A stretch of 64,000 nucleotides of DNA, taken from contig NZ_JAHEBT010000002.1 of assembly GCF_024642105.1 (NCBI RefSeq), positions 18,134 to 82,133 of the forward strand, written 5' to 3'. This stretch comes from Flavobacterium sp. GTDB taxonomy: Bacteria; Bacteroidota; Bacteroidia; Flavobacteriales; Flavobacteriaceae. The notes under the pieces are model-generated. The model was not told the origin of the DNA. It worked only from the letters and a program-made list of their open reading frames with translations, and made no database searches. Positions 9,098-17,125 of this stretch are shown in pieces; position 1 is the first letter of the stretch; the number at the start of each line of letters is the position of its first letter. The position numbers were made by a program, and so were the translations under genes.

Positions 9098-9131
9098 AAA
9101 ACCAACACAAAATTACTTCTGTATTGGTTTT
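9098..9131. terminator. Bidirectional terminator between xrtF cassette and GAG operon
   Basis: Inverted repeat with AAAACCAA and TTGGTTTT outer arms, extended by further pairs including G-U wobbles on the minus-strand RNA, about 14 bp of stem in all. A-run on one side and T-run on the other fit termination of both converging units. Confidence 0.75.
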
Positions 9132-9171
9132 AACAAAACTAAAAACTACTAATTTACACAGTACTTCTCGG

Positions 9172-9906
9172 TTATTTCACAATTTCTGCAAAAATACGAT
9201 TAGCCTCTGTTGTACTTATTGTTTCGATAGTACACTCGTCATCTTCATCCGTTTTGGACATCAATAGCAGTACTCCAAAAGAATCTGAAATATGAAAATT
9301 TGGTGAATTTGTATTTGGATTTATCCAAGTAATCCAAGTAGGTTCATACCCATTCTTTCCTTCTTTTTTACTATATTTTGCTCTAAAAATACCCGTTTCA
9401 ATTCTTCCATTTTGTACCAAATCTAACTCTTTTAAAGAGTCAATACTAATAGCTCCTTCTACCGTGAAATAATCATCACTAATAAACGATTGTACTTCCA
9501 AACCATTTTCTGGCCAATTCCAATTAAAATCAAATTCTTTATTCGGATGTGCCTTAAAATCCATAATCCTAGCAGACGCATCGATTTCTAAACAATAATA
9601 AGGGTTTAAATTTTCATTCTTTCTAAAAAAAAGTTCTACCCTATCTGATTCATTGATACTATATACCGTATCGTCTTTTTTATTAATATGCACTAACGAA
9701 TCAAAGACTGTAAAGCAGAAAAAAAGTGTAGTGCCATCCCATAACGATCTGAATTTAATTTCTGGTATAGTTTCGCTATTCCATGGAGAAACAAATTGAT
9801 CTAATATTTCGGCATTATCCCAAAGAGGAGAATCTCCCTTCCCTGATATAACTAATGTTTTGTTCTTTATAAACTTAACTTTATATTTATTCGATATTGA
9901 TTGCAT
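9172..9906 (-). CDS. CBM9-like carbohydrate-binding protein without a signal peptide
   Basis: A 244-residue protein with the pattern of family 9-like carbohydrate-binding domains: PLWDNAEIL near the start, KFRSLWDGTTLFFCFTVFDS, an ESDRVELFF block, FDFNWNWPENG and a TWITWINPN strand. Such domains are normally secreted, but this protein has no signal peptide, and an in-frame stop lies four to five codons before the ATG, so a longer N-terminus is excluded. It is the last gene of the minus-strand GAG operon, 60 bp after the FGE gene. It may act in the cytoplasm, or be exported by an unrecognised route. Family call moderately sure; ligand unknown. Confidence 0.7.
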   Translation of the reverse strand: MQSISNKYKVKFIKNKTLVISGKGDSPLWDNAEILDQFVSPWNSETIPEIKFRSLWDGTTLFFCFTVFDSLVHINKKDDTVYSINESDRVELFFRKNENLNPYYCLEIDASARIMDFKAHPNKEFDFNWNWPENGLEVQSFISDDYFTVEGAISIDSLKELDLVQNGRIETGIFRAKYSKKEGKNGYEPTWITWINPNTNSPNFHISDSFGVLLLMSKTDEDDECTIETISTTEANRIFAEIVK

Positions 9907-9965
9907 TTCTACTAATTATTTTTCAGCAGTAATTTTTGTATCAAAACTACTAGCACTTAATTCTA

Positions 9966-11081
9966 TTATTTTACATCCGCTACACACCTAAAACCTGTGT
10001 GTTCTAAACCTGTATCTGGTGATGATTTCATCCTTGCGGTTACTCTATATCCTTTACAATAAGAAGCATTACAAAGGAAAGAGCCTCCTCTTACTACTCT
10101 TTTAGGAACAGTTGGTTCCATAGGGTCATAGCTTGTATTGGGTCCTTTAGGAGCAACTGCAACGCTATTTTTTACATTGGAGTAATAGTTTGGATCGTAC
10201 CAATCGCTACACCATTCCCAAACGTTTCCAGCCATATCGTATAATTTATACCCATTTGGCACAAACGATTTTACAGGCGCTAGTCCCTTAAATTTATCCG
10301 ATGAAATATTTAAATAAGGAAACTTTCCTTGCCAAATATTGGCTTTTGGTTTTCCTTGCTCAGGGGCTTCATTCCCCCAAAAATATTTTTTATTCACTAA
10401 ACCGCCTCGGGCAGCAAATTCCCATTCAGCTTCTGTTGGCAATCTTTTTCCAGACCATTTTGCATACGCATTGGCATCATCCCAAGAGACATGTACCACT
10501 GGAAAATTATCTTTTCCTTCTATAGTACTATTGGGTCCTTGTGGATGTCTCCAGTTAGCTCCTTTTGTCCAACTCCACCATTGTGAAGCATCATTCAAGT
10601 CAACCTCCGTTGTTGTTGGCTTAAAAACCAATGAAGCCGCCACTAAAACACTCTCGTCTGGTTTTGGTGTATTGGGAGGCAGTTGTTTCTTGATTTCTTC
10701 CCAATCGGGTTTTATTTCGGCAGTAGTGACATACCCTGTTGCTGCTACAAATTTTTTAAATTGAGCATTCGTAACTTCCGTTTCATCCATCCAAAATGGA
10801 CTCACTTTAACTTTATGTTGAGGGTATTCATCAGGTCTTCCCTCATTATCAGCGGCACCCATACTAAATTCTCCTTCAGGTATTTGCACCATCCCGTCAT
10901 AGGAAAGTGCTATAGATGTAGCTACAGTACCTTCTTTTGTCCCCATCGAATAACGAGAGGGCAATGACGATTCGCAACTTTTAGCATTTTCGTTTACTTT
11001 AGATTGTACCTCTTCCGTTTTTTTATTACAGGCCAAAATTACCAATGCTAAAAAACTCGTGATTACTTGCTTATACCTCAT
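9966..11081 (-). CDS. Lipoprotein formylglycine-generating enzyme (SUMF1/FGE type)
   Basis: Copper-dependent oxidase that converts the active-site cysteine of type I sulfatases to formylglycine. The 371-residue protein (human FGE is 374) starts with a lipoprotein signal (LVILAC, C18), so it should sit in the periplasm or on a membrane facing it. FGE-sulfatase domain about 65-370: IPEGEFSMGA, MDETEVTN, LPTEAEWEFAARGG, MAGNVWEWCSDWY. The redox pair is intact: C337 and C342 in SFLCNASYCKGYR, spaced as C336 and C341 in the human enzyme, followed by HTGFRC. It lies 49 bp after a sulfatase gene; all three sulfatases here have cysteine-type motifs and signal peptides. Maturation after export is therefore likely. 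Confidence 0.88.
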   Translation of the reverse strand: MRYKQVITSFLALVILACNKKTEEVQSKVNENAKSCESSLPSRYSMGTKEGTVATSIALSYDGMVQIPEGEFSMGAADNEGRPDEYPQHKVKVSPFWMDETEVTNAQFKKFVAATGYVTTAEIKPDWEEIKKQLPPNTPKPDESVLVAASLVFKPTTTEVDLNDASQWWSWTKGANWRHPQGPNSTIEGKDNFPVVHVSWDDANAYAKWSGKRLPTEAEWEFAARGGLVNKKYFWGNEAPEQGKPKANIWQGKFPYLNISSDKFKGLAPVKSFVPNGYKLYDMAGNVWEWCSDWYDPNYYSNVKNSVAVAPKGPNTSYDPMEPTVPKRVVRGGSFLCNASYCKGYRVTARMKSSPDTGLEHTGFRCVADVK

Positions 11082-11130
11082 TTTATCTTTTTATACAATT
11101 AAATCCTCTTAAAAACCACAACCCATTTGA

Positions 11131-12636
11131 TTAGTTTTTAGCTTTTATCTTTTGCAAGATATCCGCTAATCTTTTTAATTCTTTGGGATGAGTTTTAGCA
11201 AGATTTACTTTCTCTGAAATGTCTGTACTTAAATTATACAATTGTGGCTGTTGATTGTTACCTAATTCGGTATTAGTCAAAACATCCATTGTAGGTGCAT
11301 TGTTAGGTTCTATGTATTTCCAATTGTCTTGAATAATTGCAATTGAGTTGATCCCTTGCTCTACCAAAGTGGTTCTCCCTTTGGTTGATTTTCCAAGCAT
11401 AACATCCCACATATCTTGTCCATCTAAAATTTCATTCTCTTGTAACTTTATATTTACCATTTTAGAAAATGAATGAATCAAATCAACCTGACAAACTAAA
11501 GCATCTGAAACCATTGACTTAGTTTTTCCTGGCCAACTCACAATAAAAGGCACTCGAGTACCTGCTTCAAAGGCGCTATATTTACCTCCTCGCAATACTC
11601 CAGAAGGTGTGTGTCCATTTAATTTTGTCACCGCTTCATCCTGATAACCATCGTCAAGTACAGGGCCGTTATCACTACTAAATACTATAATTGTGTTTTC
11701 GGCAATATTCAGATAATTCAATTGTTTCATAATTTCGCCCACTGTCCAATCTAATTGCAAGATGGCATCACCTCGATACCCCAATTCACTTTTGCCTTTA
11801 AACATAGTAGAAGGCATTCTTGGAACATGGGGCTCTGTCAATGCATAGTATAAAAAGAATGGATTGCTCTTATTGGTCTCTATGTACTCTTTTGCTTTTG
11901 ACAAAAAAGTGAGAGGCATTTCTTCATCAGTCCATCTCGCTTTATTACCTCCACTCATATAACCAATTCTTCCAATACCGTTTACAATGGTATTGTTATG
12001 TCCTTGACCAGGAGAAGACTGCATTTTTAATAATTCAGGATGGTCTTTACCAGTTGGATCCGTTCCAACATTTTGTTTATAATCTACCTTGATTGGGTCG
12101 GTAGCATCTAAAGCAACTACTCTATGATTTTCAACGAATACTGAAGGTACACGATCTGCAGTTGCTGGAAAAATAAAGGAATAATCAAACCCTACTTCAT
12201 TAGGACCTGGTTTTAGTTCTCCATTCCATTCCTTTTCTAGACTATCTCCCAATCCTAAATGCCATTTGCCTACTATTCCTGTTTTGTAGCCCGCTTTTTT
12301 AAACAAAGAGGGTAAGGTAAGTTGGTCTGTTGGAACTATCAGTGCAGCATCTCCAGGTAAAATACCTGTCCCTTTTTTGCGCCAAGGATATTGTCCAGTC
12401 ATTATTGCGTAACGAGAAGGAGTACATGTAGCAGAAGTGGCATGTGCATTCGAGAATTGAACCCCTTGTTTTGCTAATTTATCTAAATTAGGAGTATGTA
12501 TTTTTGTAGCTCCGTAACAACTTAAATCTCCATAACCTAAATCATCTACCAAGATAAAAATTACATTAGGATTCTGCTGCGAAAATATTTTTCCAGCAAG
12601 TAAGCACATCAATAGTACAAGTTTTATTTTACTCAT
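11131..12636 (-). CDS. Sulfatase (S1 family, arylsulfatase A-like)
   Basis: Type I sulfatase expected to remove a sulfate ester from glycosaminoglycan-derived sugars. It has a signal peptide (1-19, GKIFS) and metal-binding D31-D32 (VDDLGYGD). The maturation motif is C71-T-P-S-R75 in SATCTPSRYAIMTGQYPW, so C71 should become formylglycine. Later sulfatase blocks are VGKWHLGLG and FSSDNGP. 501 residues is normal. It sits between kduD and the FGE gene in the GAG operon. Position specificity cannot be read from motifs; a GalNAc O-sulfatase role fits the locus but is inference. Confidence 0.88.
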   Translation of the reverse strand: MSKIKLVLLMCLLAGKIFSQQNPNVIFILVDDLGYGDLSCYGATKIHTPNLDKLAKQGVQFSNAHATSATCTPSRYAIMTGQYPWRKKGTGILPGDAALIVPTDQLTLPSLFKKAGYKTGIVGKWHLGLGDSLEKEWNGELKPGPNEVGFDYSFIFPATADRVPSVFVENHRVVALDATDPIKVDYKQNVGTDPTGKDHPELLKMQSSPGQGHNNTIVNGIGRIGYMSGGNKARWTDEEMPLTFLSKAKEYIETNKSNPFFLYYALTEPHVPRMPSTMFKGKSELGYRGDAILQLDWTVGEIMKQLNYLNIAENTIIVFSSDNGPVLDDGYQDEAVTKLNGHTPSGVLRGGKYSAFEAGTRVPFIVSWPGKTKSMVSDALVCQVDLIHSFSKMVNIKLQENEILDGQDMWDVMLGKSTKGRTTLVEQGINSIAIIQDNWKYIEPNNAPTMDVLTNTELGNNQQPQLYNLSTDISEKVNLAKTHPKELKRLADILQKIKAKN

Positions 12637-12706
12637 ATCTTAATCTCAATTTATTGGTAATACTATGATTTAGTTGTTACGGCAGTGTTTTTTATACGTT
12701 AAAGAA

Positions 12707-13498
12707 TTAATCTTCGTTTGAAGGTTTACCTATTGTTGCTAAGATTCCTCCATCAACATATAGTATATGGCCATTTACAAAATCACTAGCTTTAGAACTC
12801 AAAAATATAGCAGCTCCTTGTAAATCCTCTGGGTCTCCCCAACGAGCAGCTGGTGTTCTACTGATTATAAATTCATTAAATGGGTGTCCATCAACTCTAA
12901 TCGGAGCTGTTTGACTTGTTGCAAAATATCCCGGTCCGATTCCGTTTGTTTGGATGTTGAACTTAGCCCATTCTGTAGCCATGTTTTTAGTCAACATTTT
13001 CAAACCTCCTTTAGCAGCAGCATAAGCACTTACAGAATCTCTTCCTAGTTCGCTCATCATGGAACAAATATTGATAATCTTTCCTCCACCTCGTTGAATC
13101 ATTCCTTTTACTACTGTTTTTGATACAATGAAAGGACTAATTAAATCCACCGTGATTACTGCAGTAAAATCTTCTACTTCCATTTCAATAATTGGAGTTC
13201 TTTTAATAATTCCTGCATTATTGATTAAAATATCGATAGGTCCAACTTCTGATTCAATTTGTTTTACACTAGCAATTACAGATTTCTCATCGGTAACGTT
13301 AAACACATATCCATAAGCCTCAATTCCAACAGATTTATATTCTGCAATCGCCTTATCTAATGCTTCTTGTGAAAGATCGTTAACAACAATTTTTGCCCCT
13401 GCATGACCTAATCCTTTAGCCATTGCCATTCCTAGACCATGTACACCTCCTGTTATAAGTGCTGTTTTTCCCGTTAAATCAAAAAGGTTTATTGACAT
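12707..13498 (-). CDS. kduD: KduD-type 2-dehydro-3-deoxy-gluconate dehydrogenase (SDR)
   Basis: Cytoplasmic short-chain dehydrogenase that reduces the product of KduI (2,5-diketo-3-deoxygluconate) to 2-keto-3-deoxygluconate. 263 residues. Rossmann motif TGGVHGLG (16-23), NNAG (93-96), catalytic S146, Y159 and K163 (YAAAK), and a C-terminal FVNGHILYVDGG typical of this SDR group. No signal peptide. It is in one operon with kduI and the GH88 gene, which supports the uronate pathway role over other SDR substrates. Downstream KDG kinase and aldolase genes are not in this window. Confidence 0.88.
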   Translation of the reverse strand: MSINLFDLTGKTALITGGVHGLGMAMAKGLGHAGAKIVVNDLSQEALDKAIAEYKSVGIEAYGYVFNVTDEKSVIASVKQIESEVGPIDILINNAGIIKRTPIIEMEVEDFTAVITVDLISPFIVSKTVVKGMIQRGGGKIINICSMMSELGRDSVSAYAAAKGGLKMLTKNMATEWAKFNIQTNGIGPGYFATSQTAPIRVDGHPFNEFIISRTPAARWGDPEDLQGAAIFLSSKASDFVNGHILYVDGGILATIGKPSNED

Positions 13499-13534
13499 AA
13501 TTTTCTTTTTTAAATAGTTATTATTTATCTTGAT

Positions 13535-14665
13535 TTATTTCACATTTACAATTAATGGTGCTTTTAATTCATTGAAGAAAACATCTAAATAATTAAACCA
13601 TGCCTTAGCATTAGTTATATCTCCTTCTTTGTCCCAAGCACCTCCAGTATAATAAACAACTGGTTCATTATTTTTCACAAAAGTCTTTGCTAATAATTGA
13701 GTCGTATCTACCCACATAGTGTTTACAGGAGTTAATAAAATAGACCCCACGGCAGTTGTACCATCAACCCCGTGTGTAGGCTCCCAATATCCTAGTATTC
13801 CTTGTTGTTCATTCAAAGAAATTATCCCTGTTTCAGGTCTTTTAATAATTCCTACAACAACAGGTAGAGGTTGACCTCCTTCATACGAATAGACATTTTC
13901 TATGCGATTCAAACGAGACCCTGCATCTAATGAGATTGTTTTTGTCGCTTTCACTTTTATACCTCCTGCATTCCAAGTATCATAACTCAACTTGAATGAA
14001 GTACGTAACGGACCATTATCTAACACTTTCCATTGATAATAATTTCCTGAATAACGAATAGTATCCTTGACAAATGGTGCCATATTGCCTGCGCCTAACG
14101 AATGACCAACATGGTAGTAGTCCATTCCGTTACCGTGATCAACATGATAATCTCCTAATTTATATCGTTCGTTGACAATCATCTTTTTAGTTCTTTTAAC
14201 CCAAATGTCAATCCCATACGCATCTTCTTTTGTGTTTTCAATAGCTTTACCGTAGGTACGAAAAGCGATGTGGTCATTTTCCCAAGCAAAATCATCTTTT
14301 CGTTCCGGTACAAAACGAGCATAGGTTTTGGTTTCAAAAATTTCAGGCTTTCCTTTTTGTATCGAAAGTGAAAGTGTCGATGTCGCATTTACATCAACTT
14401 GAACTAACAGATTTTGTATTTTTTTAAGCCCCTGATGTTCTAACTGAAAAGGAAGTTGCTTTTTTGTTTTTGGATTAATTACAATAAAATTGGTTGTATC
14501 TATTTGTGGGTATTTCGATAAAATAGTTCCCCATTTAATAGACACAACAGCTTCTTTTCTAGTAAGAGCCGAGTTATTTTGAATGGTAATGGTTGCTATA
14601 TTTTGAGCCCAAAAAAAGGTTGGAAAAATAAAAGCGAAACACAATAAAAATTTAAATGATTTCAT
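13535..14665 (-). CDS. DUF4861 family secreted protein
   Basis: A 376-residue protein with a signal peptide (1-20, FFWAQ). The body matches what I know of the DUF4861 family, commonly found in polysaccharide loci with unsaturated-uronate enzymes: blocks such as FAWENDHIAFRTYG, YHVDHGNGMDYYHVGHSLGAG, and WDKEGDITNAKAWFNYLD at the C-terminus. The conserved His/Asp-rich segment around residues 175-190 could be a metal or catalytic site. It starts 6 bp after kduI, so translation is probably coupled. An enzyme or chaperone in the periplasm acting on uronic-acid sugars is possible; function is not established to my knowledge. Confidence 0.75.
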   Translation of the reverse strand: MKSFKFLLCFAFIFPTFFWAQNIATITIQNNSALTRKEAVVSIKWGTILSKYPQIDTTNFIVINPKTKKQLPFQLEHQGLKKIQNLLVQVDVNATSTLSLSIQKGKPEIFETKTYARFVPERKDDFAWENDHIAFRTYGKAIENTKEDAYGIDIWVKRTKKMIVNERYKLGDYHVDHGNGMDYYHVGHSLGAGNMAPFVKDTIRYSGNYYQWKVLDNGPLRTSFKLSYDTWNAGGIKVKATKTISLDAGSRLNRIENVYSYEGGQPLPVVVGIIKRPETGIISLNEQQGILGYWEPTHGVDGTTAVGSILLTPVNTMWVDTTQLLAKTFVKNNEPVVYYTGGAWDKEGDITNAKAWFNYLDVFFNELKAPLIVNVK

Positions 14666-14671
14666 ACCGTT

Positions 14672-15514
14672 TTATTTTAAATCTGTAATTGCACAATGAT
14701 CCATATCGCCATAGTCTAAATTTTCTCCTGCCATTCCCCAAATAAAGGTATAGTTTGAAGTCCCTGATCCAGAATGAATCGACCAATTTGGCGATATTAC
14801 AGCCTGCTCATTTTGCATCCAAATATGCCTTGTTTCTTGTGGTTGTCCCATAAAATGGCAAACACTTTGATTTTCTGGAATTCCAAAATAGAAATAGGCT
14901 TCCATACGTCTGTCATGAGTATGCGCTGGCATTGTATTCCACACACTACCTGTCTTTAATTCGGTCATTCCCATTTGAACTTGACAAGTAGACACTACGC
15001 TATTAACAATCAGCTTATTTATTGTACGATGATTCGCTGTTTCTAAAGAACCTAACTCTACTATTTCGGCTTCTGCTTTAGTTATCTTTTTTGACGGATA
15101 AGTTTGATGAGCTGGAGCGGAATTGATATAAAATTTAGCCGGATTATTGCTATCCACCGATTCAAAAACAACATCTTTAGTTCCTCTTCCAATATAAAGA
15201 GCTTCTTTAAAATCAATTTCAAATCGGACTCCATCAGCAAGAACAATCCCTTTTCCACCAATATTAATTATACCTATTTCTCTTCTTTCTAAGAAATACT
15301 GTGCTTTTAAATCACTGGGATTCGTTAATTCTATTTTTTTTGTTACGGGCATTACCCCACCAATAATAAATCTATCATAATGCGATAAGGTAAGTCTAAT
15401 CTCATCCGAACCGAAAATGGTTTCAATTAAAAAATTATCACGCAATTCTTGAGTATTCATTTGTTGCGCTTCTCTCGGACTTACTGCAAAACGAGCTTCA
15501 AAATTTGATTTCAT
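14672..15514 (-). CDS. kduI: 5-dehydro-4-deoxy-D-glucuronate isomerase (KduI)
   Basis: Cytoplasmic cupin isomerase that converts 4-deoxy-L-threo-5-hexosulose uronate, the spontaneous form of the lyase/GH88 product, to 2,5-diketo-3-deoxygluconate. 280 residues, normal length. The zinc motif is complete: H198, H200 and E205 in AHTHDRRME, plus H247 in WSIHSG, each two residues later than in E. coli KduI (196, 198, 203, 245). No signal peptide. It precedes the DUF4861 and kduD genes in the operon. A 117-bp gap upstream with two small hairpins is the widest gap in the operon. Confidence 0.93.
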   Translation of the reverse strand: MKSNFEARFAVSPREAQQMNTQELRDNFLIETIFGSDEIRLTLSHYDRFIIGGVMPVTKKIELTNPSDLKAQYFLERREIGIINIGGKGIVLADGVRFEIDFKEALYIGRGTKDVVFESVDSNNPAKFYINSAPAHQTYPSKKITKAEAEIVELGSLETANHRTINKLIVNSVVSTCQVQMGMTELKTGSVWNTMPAHTHDRRMEAYFYFGIPENQSVCHFMGQPQETRHIWMQNEQAVISPNWSIHSGSGTSNYTFIWGMAGENLDYGDMDHCAITDLK

Positions 15515-15631
15515 AAATATGTTTTTAAGAACATCATCTGTTCTTAGTTATTGTCTCTCTATAATTAACCCTCTCAATTTTATTGCAGGAATACCTGCTA
15601 ACATCGATTTAAATACAAGAGGTTTCGTTTT

Positions 15632-17125
15632 TTACTCTTCTTCTATTGTAAATCCATCATTGGTTTTTTGAAGCCAATGCTTTAAAACAGGTTTTAATTT
15701 CTTAACAATTGTATTGTTTGGATTATAAATATTTTTCATCTCAAAAGGATCTGCATTCAAATCGTATAATTCAAAAGCACCTTTGTTTTTCTTTTTGACA
15801 TACGCTAACTTGTAATCTTTGGTACGAACACCTCTAAATCCAGTATTAATTTTAGCATTGTTACTTATAATCGCTCCCAAAATAAATTGTTCTGAAGGTG
15901 TATTCCCTTTTCCATTTAAGAAATATTGAGCATAGCTTGTACCGTCTAAATCTTTTGGAATGGCATTTTTAAGCCCCATCAAGTCTAAAATTGTTGGGTA
16001 AACATCTGGAATACTTCCCAAAAACTGATTGTCTTTTCGAGCCATGATATGACCTTTCCAATAAATGATAAATGGAATTCTTAAGGATTCTTCAAAAATA
16101 TTATTCTTAGACACCTCATCGTGTTTCCCTAAACAATTGCCATGATCAGCCATTATAATTACAATCGTATTGTCATCTAATTTTTGATCTTTCAATCCTT
16201 GAATAATTCGGCCTATTTGTTCATCAACTCCAGTAATATTGGCATAATAATAACGAATATCTTTTCTATACTGGTCGCCATTCTCTGTTCCTACTGGTGG
16301 AATATTAGCATCCTTAACCAAAGAACTTAAGGGTACGTCTTTGTAAATATTATAATAATTTTCAGGAACTGTTTCATACTGTGAATGAGGCGGATTCATG
16401 GAAACTACTAATGAAAAAGGTGCATCCGATTTACGCAATTTCCCTCCTTCATTTTTCATAAATTCTATCGCCTTATCAGCTTCGTGTATAGGTCCCCACT
16501 GATTTACATAATGAAAATTATCACGAGTAGCATTGGTATCCCAATACATCGGTTTATTATGCACATCATAAGTTCCATAACCGTACCAATAGTCAAAACC
16601 ATGTCGTCTATCAGGAGCTGTCCATTCATTCCAAGCTACTTTTCCAATATTGTTAGATGTAGGAATATAAGGCTCATAAGGTGAATCCAAATGCCATTTT
16701 CCGATATATCCATTGGAATATCCATTGGATTTTAAAACATCCGACCAACAAACAGCCTCTTTTTGTAATTCAATTCCAAATGGTGCTGACGAAGAATTGA
16801 CATTGCTGTACACACGATTTTTAATTGGAAATTGTCCTGTCATCAACATCGCTCTGGCAGGTGAACAAACGGGATAGTTACTCACCATTTGTTGTAATAC
16901 TAAACTTTCTTTAGCAAATTTATCAAGATAAGGTGTCTTAACTGGTTCTTTTCCTTCAAATCCAAGGGCTTGACCTCTCCATTGATCAGCAAGAATAATT
17001 AACAAATTCGGTTTGGTAGTACTCTTAGTACTATTTTGAGCAGTACCAACTAATCCAATCAATAGTATTGGAAAAACCAAAAAAATTCTTTTAACTCTAT
17101 TTATTGTTAGACTACTTTTCATCAT
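15632..17125 (-). CDS. Sulfatase (S1 family, CSPAR motif)
   Basis: Second type I sulfatase of the locus, 497 residues. Signal peptide about 1-29 (GLVGTAQ). The metal site begins LADQWRG with D47-Q48 in place of the more common Asp-Asp. The maturation motif is C87-S-P-A-R91 in YPVCSPARAMLMTGQFP; further blocks are IGKWHLDSP, NPPHSQYE and MADHGNCLGKHDE. The ATG directly follows the stop codon of the beta-helix gene, so the two are co-translated. Its motif set differs from that of the sulfatase at 11131, which suggests a different sulfate position. I suspect GalNAc-4-O specificity, with low certainty. Confidence 0.87.
   Translation of the reverse strand: MMKSSLTINRVKRIFLVFPILLIGLVGTAQNSTKSTTKPNLLIILADQWRGQALGFEGKEPVKTPYLDKFAKESLVLQQMVSNYPVCSPARAMLMTGQFPIKNRVYSNVNSSSAPFGIELQKEAVCWSDVLKSNGYSNGYIGKWHLDSPYEPYIPTSNNIGKVAWNEWTAPDRRHGFDYWYGYGTYDVHNKPMYWDTNATRDNFHYVNQWGPIHEADKAIEFMKNEGGKLRKSDAPFSLVVSMNPPHSQYETVPENYYNIYKDVPLSSLVKDANIPPVGTENGDQYRKDIRYYYANITGVDEQIGRIIQGLKDQKLDDNTIVIIMADHGNCLGKHDEVSKNNIFEESLRIPFIIYWKGHIMARKDNQFLGSIPDVYPTILDLMGLKNAIPKDLDGTSYAQYFLNGKGNTPSEQFILGAIISNNAKINTGFRGVRTKDYKLAYVKKKNKGAFELYDLNADPFEMKNIYNPNNTIVKKLKPVLKHWLQKTNDGFTIEEE

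Noticed and set aside
10339..10764. Open frame of 141 codons opposite the FGE gene
   Set aside because: It is antisense to a well-supported gene and shows no family features; it follows from the codon use of the real gene.
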